From Amycolatopsis acididurans (GTDB lineage Bacteria > Actinomycetota > Actinomycetes > Mycobacteriales > Pseudonocardiaceae), in the NCBI RefSeq assembly GCF_012328925.1, contig NZ_JAAXLS010000003.1, forward strand, positions 300,871-364,870: a stretch of 64,000 nucleotides of DNA, given 5' to 3'. Below are positions 59,271 to 64,000 of the stretch, piece after piece (position 1 is the stretch's first letter; each line of letters begins with the position of its first letter). Position numbers and translations under genes: made by a program. The notes under the pieces are model-generated. The model was not told where the DNA came from and did no database searches. It saw only the letters and a program-made list of their open reading frames with translations.

Positions 59271-60894
59271 CCAGCGTTCCGCCGCGCGGTGCGCCGCCGA
59301 TCTCGAGCGAGCCGCCCAGCGCGCGGGCACGTTCGATCATGGTGTCCAGGCCGCCGCCCCGCGCGTCCGCCGGCGTGCCGTCGCCGTCGTCCTCGACGGT
59401 GGCGACCAGGCGCCGGGGTTCGCGTTCGACGTCGACCATGACCGTGACCTGGGTGGCGCCGGAGTGGCGGGCCACGTTGGACAACGCCTCCCGCAGCACG
59501 GCCAGCAGGTGATCGGCGGCCTCCGGCTCGAGCACCGCGTCGAGCCCGGAGTCCAGCTGCGACACCGTGGTCAGATCCATCGTGTCGGCGGCGGTGCCGA
59601 TGAGGTCCTGGATCCGCTCCCGGACGCTTCGCTCGCCCTCGGCACGGGCCCGCATGCCGAACACCGCGGCCTGCAGCTGCCGCGCGGCCTCGTCCATGTC
59701 CGTGACGATCTGGCGTACCCGCCGCGCGACCATCTCGTTCTGCACGATCTTCAGCATCGCGGTCAGGTCCATGCCCATCTGGAAGAGCCTGCCGACCACG
59801 GATTCGTGCAGTGTCTTGGCGATGCGCTCGCGGTCCTCGAGCACCAGCAGCCGCGCCGCGTCATGACGCCGTTCGGCCAGTTCCAGTGCCAGCGCGGCCT
59901 GCGCCGCGAACGGCTCCAGCGCGCGCACGACCGCACTGGTCAGGACCTCGCTGCCGGGACGGTTGATCGCGGCGAGCACGCCCCGCACCTGCTCCCCCTG
60001 CCCCAGCGGCACCAGCGCCGCGGCGCCCACCTCGAGGTCGGCGGGCAGCCCGGCCGCCCGCGCGACCTCGCTCGCGTCCTCGGTGATCAGCGATTGCCCC
60101 CGGTGGTACACCCGCACGCTCAACGGCTGCGGCTCGGGCCCCGACATCGGCAACCGCAGCTGGCGGAACGCCTCGGCCCTGGCGCCGCTGGCGGTGGCCA
60201 CGACGAGCTGCTCCCGCTCGGCGCTGGGCACCAGCACCACCACCTGATCCGCACCGGCGATCTCCCGCGCCCGCGCCGCGATCAGTTCGAGCACCTCCTC
60301 CGCCGGGGCGTCGGCCAGCAGCCTCGTCGTCACGTCCGCCGCGGCGGCGAGACGCTGGTTGGCCTCCTGCAGTTCCAGGCTCCGCGCATACACCTCCGCC
60401 CGGGCGCCGGCCGCATCGCCGGCCGCATCGCCGCCCTCGCGGACCTCCCGCAGGACATCGGTGACCTCTTCGACCCGGTGCAGGATCAGCCGCACGGCGC
60501 CGGATTCGTCGAGCACGGGGCTGTTCACCGGGCTCCAGTACCGCTGCTCGATCATGCCCGGCTGGTCCGGCACGGCCACGTCATACCGCTGCAACGCCAT
60601 CACATGCCGCTGCCGCGTCGCCAGTACCCGCTCCAGCGACGCCCGCAACGCCCGCGCGCCCTGCGGATCTTCGGGATTGTCGGGGAACGCCTCGAGAATC
60701 GACCTGCCCGCCAGCTCCGCATCGGTCCGCCCGGACACCCGCTCGTACGCCTCGTTCACCGCCAGTATCACCAGATCTGGTGACAACACGGCCATCGGCG
60801 ACGGACCGGCGCGAAAAACCGACTCGTAATCCACGGACACCATCGCACCATTTTGCCCGCCCACCGCGCTTTCCGGGACGCCGACTTCCGGCAT
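59233..60894 (-). CDS. PAS-GAF sensor histidine kinase of the NarL/DevS class
   Basis: A 553-residue cytosolic kinase. PAS domain about 25-130 (PSPMAVLSPDLVILAVNEAY), a coiled linker, GAF domain about 200-345, then a HisKA_3-type phospho-acceptor (RERIAKTLHESVVGRLFQMG) and an ATPase (REALSNVARHSGAT, ending GGTLVTWQIPL). The acceptor box reads LHES where DevS-type kinases have LHDH. Such kinases phosphorylate LuxR-type regulators, and devR lies 1.7 kb away. Start uncertain: 60894 or 60843 (MVSVDYESVF). It could be an additional DevR partner sensing redox or gas through PAS or GAF. Confidence 0.87.
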   Translation of the reverse strand: MPEVGVPESAVGGQNGAMVSVDYESVFRAGPSPMAVLSPDLVILAVNEAYERVSGRTDAELAGRSILEAFPDNPEDPQGARALRASLERVLATRQRHVMALQRYDVAVPDQPGMIEQRYWSPVNSPVLDESGAVRLILHRVEEVTDVLREVREGGDAAGDAAGARAEVYARSLELQEANQRLAAAADVTTRLLADAPAEEVLELIAARAREIAGADQVVVLVPSAEREQLVVATASGARAEAFRQLRLPMSGPEPQPLSVRVYHRGQSLITEDASEVARAAGLPADLEVGAAALVPLGQGEQVRGVLAAINRPGSEVLTSAVVRALEPFAAQAALALELAERRHDAARLLVLEDRERIAKTLHESVVGRLFQMGMDLTAMLKIVQNEMVARRVRQIVTDMDEAARQLQAAVFGMRARAEGERSVRERIQDLIGTAADTMDLTTVSQLDSGLDAVLEPEAADHLLAVLREALSNVARHSGATQVTVMVDVEREPRRLVATVEDDGDGTPADARGGGLDTMIERARALGGSLEIGGAPRGGTLVTWQIPLPGPDN

Positions 60895-60916
60895 CCCGGC
60901 GTAGAAATAAGCGCCG

Positions 60917-61687
60917 TTACCGCTGTTTCACGCTCGTGCGCCCGGAGAGGACATCATCGGATACGTCGGTGAGTTTGCGGTTACTGCTGCGCGCGGTGTT
61001 ACGCAGCAACACGAACGCCTCGTCCGGCGTGATGTCCAGCCGCGCGGCGAGCACGCCTTTGGCCTGTTCGATACGGACGCGACTGTCCAACGCGGTCTGC
61101 AACTGATGGACACGCGTGTCAGCCTGCTCGAGGCTGTAGTCGCGCAGCGCCGCGATGGCGGCCGCGTCGGCCAGAACCTGCACGACGTTCTCACCGACCG
61201 GATCCAGCGAACCAGGCCGGGTACGCACCAGCGTCATGCTGCCGATCAGGCCGTCGTGCGCCCGCATCGGCAGCGCCGCCAAGGCCGTGATACCCACCTG
61301 CGCGGCCGGTTCCGCGAGCGCCGGCCAGCGCCGCCGCACCGTGTCCAAGTCCGGCGCCTGGACGGTTTCACCCCTGGCCAGGCAGTCGATCGCCGGCCCC
61401 TGACGCCACCGGATCTGTATCTCGTCGAGCACACCGAGTTCGGCAGGCGTGCCACCGAAGCTCCGCAGGACCGGCGACTCGGCGTCGCCGAGGATGACGC
61501 CCGCACCGGCGATATCGAGCAGCCCGACCACCGCTGTCGTCAGACTGCCGAAGACTCGCAGATGCGCGTCACCGATCCGGTCCAGGAACCCGACGAACTC
61601 GCGCCCCGACCGTCCGGGGACAACGCTCGACACCAGGTCGAAGACCGCGTCCGCGACCTTCTGGGCGCCCGCGTCCATTGTTTCCAT
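60917..61687 (-). CDS. GAF-ANTAR RNA-binding regulator
   Basis: A 256-residue protein with an N-terminal GAF domain (about 30-190) and a C-terminal ANTAR domain: ALDSRVRIEQAKGVLAARLD followed by TPDEAFVLLRNTARSSNRKL. ANTAR proteins bind paired hexaloop hairpins in mRNA leaders and prevent termination. ATG 61687 follows GGGGAGG by six bases. It lies 22 bases upstream of the PAS-GAF kinase on the same strand, so both are likely co-transcribed from the region before 61687. Confidence 0.87.
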   Translation of the reverse strand: METMDAGAQKVADAVFDLVSSVVPGRSGREFVGFLDRIGDAHLRVFGSLTTAVVGLLDIAGAGVILGDAESPVLRSFGGTPAELGVLDEIQIRWRQGPAIDCLARGETVQAPDLDTVRRRWPALAEPAAQVGITALAALPMRAHDGLIGSMTLVRTRPGSLDPVGENVVQVLADAAAIAALRDYSLEQADTRVHQLQTALDSRVRIEQAKGVLAARLDITPDEAFVLLRNTARSSNRKLTDVSDDVLSGRTSVKQR

Positions 61688-62007
61688 GGCATTCCTCCCC
61701 ACGAGTTGAACAGCCATGAATGAACAATTTCCGACGCCACTGCTCGAGCCGGAAAAAAATTCTCCACCGCGACACCGTCGCGAAGTCCCGCGGGGCCTTT
61801 GAACCTATCACAGCAGCGCGCCCCGATCAGCCCTCGCTCCCGGCCGGAACGACTATCAACCGAAATGTCGCGTACCTCGCCACTCCAACGGGCTATGGTC
61901 ATCGAGGCGGATGCCGCGTACGTTGTGGATTCCTTGCCTGGCAGGGACTTTCGTATCTCCGCTCTGGACCCCGGCGGCCTACCGACATCGGAGCACGGGG
62001 AGCGCAG
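61688..62007. other. 320-base divergent region with repeats and a possible micro-ORF
   Basis: The region holds CGCGAC-ACC-GTCGCG (61768-61782), the minus-strand motif CGGGACTTCG (61781-61790), and GGGACTTTCG (61944-61953). A possible 48-codon frame from ATG 61865 (MSRTSPLQRAMVIEADAAYV) ends at 62011, overlapping the TTG start of the next small gene; it has no ribosome site and is not convincing. The rest looks like promoter sequence for the GAF-ANTAR gene and for the small genes leading to devR. Confidence 0.45.
61781..61790 (-). promoter_or_regulatory. DevR-box-like half site upstream of GAF-ANTAR gene
   Basis: On the minus strand CGGGACTTCG contains GGGACTT, the conserved half of the DosR/DevR box, about 94 bases before the GAF-ANTAR start. 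It abuts an inverted repeat CGCGAC/GTCGCG. Confidence 0.3.
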
Positions 62008-62313
62008 TTGAGCGAGATTCCGGCGATAACACCGGGACGCCGAGTGATCTACATCGACCGCACCAGCGGGCCCGCCGGCGTCATTCACCTGAGAATCGGG
62101 ACCGTCACCGACGGGAGCATCCAAGACGTGGATGGCAGCAACTGGATTCCGATCGAGGACGCGGCCACCCCGGGCGAAGCGATTCTCGTTGCCGACAAAA
62201 ACATCATCAAAGACGCTCCGCCACAGGACGAGCCGAACCGGCACCATAGCGGCCAACGACCGAAAACGAGGAACAGCAGCGAATGGCACGGCCGGCATCG
62301 CCGCACTCCCTAG
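62008..62313 (+). CDS. small hypothetical protein upstream of devR
   Basis: A 101-codon frame from TTG 62008, preceded by GGGGAGC. It reads LSEIPAITPGRRVIYIDRTS, then GPAGVIHLRIGTVTDGSIQD and a polar, basic tail ending RHRRTP. The first ~65 residues alternate like a small beta-barrel; no family was recognised. Its codon use is plausible but GC content is lower than nearby genes. It lies in the same direction as devR, 250 bases before it. Confidence 0.45.
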   Translation: MSEIPAITPGRRVIYIDRTSGPAGVIHLRIGTVTDGSIQDVDGSNWIPIEDAATPGEAILVADKNIIKDAPPQDEPNRHHSGQRPKTRNSSEWHGRHRRTP

Positions 62314-62332
62314 GTGAACGCCAGCTGAACAA

Positions 62333-62342
62333 GGGACTTTCG
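62333..62342 (+). promoter_or_regulatory. DevR-box-like motif upstream of devR
   Basis: GGGACTTTCG in the non-coding gap before devR, 221 bases from its start. The same ten bases occur at 61944-61953, and a close minus-strand copy at 61781-61790. It matches half of the DosR/DevR box, the other half being weak. Confidence 0.4.
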
Positions 62343-62562
62343 CCTCCTGACGCCTGCGGCGGATACCCGCGATACTCGATGCCGCCGGGGCGCCCGGCCG
62401 CCCGTCCGGGGTGCTGGATCATAGTGTCGAGGTTCTTCGGACCTGGATTGACCTAACGTCGCAAGACGGGGAAGTTCCGCCCTCGGACGGGCCCATTGCT
62501 GCTCTCTCCGACCGATCGGCATCCGGCGTGTGAGCCAGCGTCCCGACGGGTATTCACCGGCC

Positions 62563-63192
62563 ATGATCCGTGTCTTCCTGGTTGACGATCACGAGGTCGT
62601 GCGCCGGGGCGTCGCCGATCTGCTCGACGGCGACCCGGAGCTGACCGTGATCGGCGAAGCGTCCACGGCCGCCCAGGCCCTGGCTCGCATCCCCGCACTG
62701 CGGCCCGACATCGCCGTGCTGGACCTGCGCCTTCCCGACGGCAACGGGATCGAGCTGTGCCGGGACCTGCGCTCGCGAACGCCCACGCTGAACTGCCTGA
62801 TCCTGACCTCGTTCACCGACGAACAAGCCATGCTCGACGCGATCCTGGCCGGTGCCGGCGGCTACGTGGTCAAGGACGTGCAGGGCATGGAACTGGCCCG
62901 CGCCGTCCATGCGGTCGGCTCCGGCCACTCCCTGCTCGGCAACCGCGCCGCCGCGGCCCTCATGCAGCGCCTGCGCAAGGCCGCCGAACCCCAGGGCCCG
63001 CTCGCGCATCTCACCGCACAGGAGCGGCAGCTGCTCGAGTTGATCGGCGAGGGCCTGACCAACCGGCAGATCGCCCAGCGCATGTACCTCGCCGAGAAGA
63101 CGGTGAAGAACTACGTCTCCCGCACCCTGCACAAACTCGGCCTGCAACGCCGCACCCAGGCCGCCGTCCTCGCCACCCAGTTGCGCGACTGA
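62563..63192 (+). CDS. devR: DevR/DosR-type LuxR (NarL-family) response regulator
   Basis: A 209-residue regulator strikingly like mycobacterial DevR. Receiver: [20 protein letters not shown] with Asp 54 in [18 protein letters not shown], and [13 protein letters not shown]. Output: [20 protein letters not shown], then [20 protein letters not shown] and [12 protein letters not shown], all key DevR blocks. ATG 62563 matches the DevR N-terminus; a GTG at 62530 is possible but has no support. The partner kinase devS starts 660 bases downstream. DevR controls dormancy and low-oxygen genes in mycobacteria; control of cyd, hsp20 and the P2 ATPase here is inference. Confidence 0.93.
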   Translation: MIRVFLVDDHEVVRRGVADLLDGDPELTVIGEASTAAQALARIPALRPDIAVLDLRLPDGNGIELCRDLRSRTPTLNCLILTSFTDEQAMLDAILAGAGGYVVKDVQGMELARAVHAVGSGHSLLGNRAAAALMQRLRKAAEPQGPLAHLTAQERQLLELIGEGLTNRQIAQRMYLAEKTVKNYVSRTLHKLGLQRRTQAAVLATQLRD

Positions 63193-63211
63193 CCACCGAG
63201 GAGGCTCACCG

Positions 63212-63808
63212 GTGAGAGCCAAAGACATCATGACCAGCCCGGTCGTCACCGTCACGGCCGACACCTACCTCCGGCAGGCCACCCACGTCCTCACCAGTCA
63301 CGGCTTCACCGCACTGCCCGTCGTCGACGGCGAAGGCTGCCTGGCCGGGCTGGTCACCGAAGCCGACCTGCTCGGCCACCGCACTCCGCCCGATCCGCGG
63401 AGCGGCACGCCCAGCCCGCCGCTGCCGGGCACGCTCGTGGGGGACGTGATGACCACGAAGGTGATCACCGCACAGCCCGGCACGCACGTGGCCACCTTGA
63501 GCAGGCTGATGCTCGACAAGCACCTGCGCGCCATCCCCGTCCTCGACGGAGACGAGGTCACCGGCATCGTCAGCCGCCGCGACCTGCTGCGTACCATCGG
63601 CCGCGACGACGACATCATCGCCCGCGACGTCCGCCACCACCTCGCCGCCGCCGGCAGGCAACCGTGGCAGGTCACCGTCACCGACGGCGTCGCCACTCTC
63701 ACCAGCGAAGGCGCGAACGAGACCGAACGCCACATCGCCACCGTCATCGCCAGTTCCCTGCCCGGCGTCACCGGCGTCCGCGTCGAGGAAACGGCGTCCG
63801 CACACTGA
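63212..63808 (+). CDS. CBS-pair and BON domain protein
   Basis: A 198-residue protein with two CBS motifs (MRAKDIMTSPVVTVTADTYL at residues 1-55 and GDVMTTKVITAQPGTHVATL at ~75-130), then a BON domain (WQVTVTDGVATLTSEGANET and SLPGVTGVRVEETA). CBS pairs bind adenine nucleotides and BON domains bind membranes or lipids, so it may sense energy state at the membrane. Similar CBS proteins are frequent in DosR regulons. GTG 63212 follows GAGGAGG by seven bases. It lies between devR and devS in the same direction, probably in one operon. Confidence 0.9.
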   Translation: MRAKDIMTSPVVTVTADTYLRQATHVLTSHGFTALPVVDGEGCLAGLVTEADLLGHRTPPDPRSGTPSPPLPGTLVGDVMTTKVITAQPGTHVATLSRLMLDKHLRAIPVLDGDEVTGIVSRRDLLRTIGRDDDIIARDVRHHLAAAGRQPWQVTVTDGVATLTSEGANETERHIATVIASSLPGVTGVRVEETASAH

Positions 63809-63853
63809 CCTACGAGTCCACAACGGACGATTGATCGACAACGACATGGAGGT

Positions 63854-64000
63854 ATGGCTGTGGGGGTGGGGTCCGAGCGCCCGACGCCGCCGATGCGGGA
63901 GACGCTGTCGCAGTTGCGGCTGAACGAGCTCCTGCACGAGGTCCAGGACCGCGTCGGGCAGCTGGCCGAGTCCCGCGACCAACTGGACCAGCTGCTGGAA
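63854..64000 (+). CDS. devS: DevS/DosS-type sensor histidine kinase (5' end only)
   Basis: The first 49 codons of a kinase running off the window. After a short variable start, the residues MRETLSQLRLNELLHEVQD, then RVGQLAESRDQLDQLLE closely follow the conserved N-terminus of DevS/DosT before its first GAF domain. ATG 63854 follows GGAGG by four bases. Position behind devR and the CBS-BON gene supports the identity. The GAF haem site and the kinase core lie outside the window. Confidence 0.85.
   Translation, partial: MAVGVGSERPTPPMRETLSQLRLNELLHEVQDRVGQLAESRDQLDQLLE

Noticed and set aside
1..64000. tRNA, rRNA, CRISPR arrays, insertion sequences, prophage or attachment sites
   Set aside because: Read by eye, no cloverleaf with CCA-type end, no regular spaced repeats, no transposase or integrase gene and no flanking terminal repeats were recognised; a tRNAscan or ISfinder run would be needed to be certain.

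Overview
The window reads as chromosomal DNA of a high-GC actinobacterium. Supporting signs are very GC-rich third codon positions, many GTG/TTG starts, tightly coupled operons (ATGA and GTGA overlaps), an actinobacterial-type gas vesicle cluster, a fused CydDC exporter and a DevR/DevS (DosR/DosS)-type locus. The gene mix is compatible with Pseudonocardiales such as Amycolatopsis, but that placement is inference. No rRNA, tRNA, CRISPR array, insertion sequence or phage gene was recognised. Most long ORFs in other frames are antisense shadows of the genes listed here.

Layout. (1) 1-3013: alkane oxidation operon on the minus strand: a small MerR/BldC-like regulator, an AlkB hydroxylase with a built-in rubredoxin domain, a small ferredoxin and a ferredoxin reductase cut by the window edge. 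(2) 3357-8287: gas vesicle operon gvpY-Z-A-F-G-O-J-L-S-K ending at a strong hairpin. (3) 8449-12045: lipoprotein, tyrosinase with a separately encoded C-terminal-type domain, ParB-like protein, CPA2 antiporter. (4) 12130-19501: seven-gene minus-strand operon (IclR regulator, isocitrate-lyase/PEP-mutase family lyase, two-subunit aconitase-family dehydratase, PrpF-type isomerase, MFS transporter, MmgE/PrpD protein). It looks like a catabolic pathway for a branched C5-C7 dicarboxylate or tricarboxylate ending in pyruvate plus a short acid. (5) 19674-29449: frameshifted DMT-type membrane protein, large AAA/LuxR regulator, then three exported proteins: a metzincin-type zinc protease, a 14-repeat propeller-like protein and a DmfB-like lipoprotein. 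(6) 29473-37773: VanR/VanS-like two-component system divergent from a VanY-like carboxypeptidase; a hydrolase-DUF5519 fusion with an F420/NADP oxidoreductase-type protein divergent from MarR; PhoU; a YncE-like propeller; a 2OG/Fe(II) dioxygenase; a MerR protein. (7) 38233-47909: Hsp20, J-domain protein, a sulfur module (ArsR-rhodanese, MBL-rhodanese, MFS), BlaI/M56-type pair, and a copper module (P1B ATPase and multicopper oxidase). (8) 47982-53341: acyltransferase, CPBP protease, P2-type ATPase, SDR. (9) 53532-64000: cydABDC, a PAS-GAF kinase, a GAF-ANTAR regulator, small ORFs, devR, a CBS-BON protein and the start of devS.

How the parts may work together. The right end looks like a hypoxia/redox-stress neighbourhood: cytochrome bd and its exporter sit beside a DevR/DevS system, with a CtpF-like P2 ATPase and an Hsp20 a few kb away, both being families found in mycobacterial DosR regulons. 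Copies of a GGGACTT(T)CG motif lie around the devR locus. The dimethylmalate-like operon and the exported metzincin/propeller/lipoprotein group are the least explained pieces and the best candidates for new biology.
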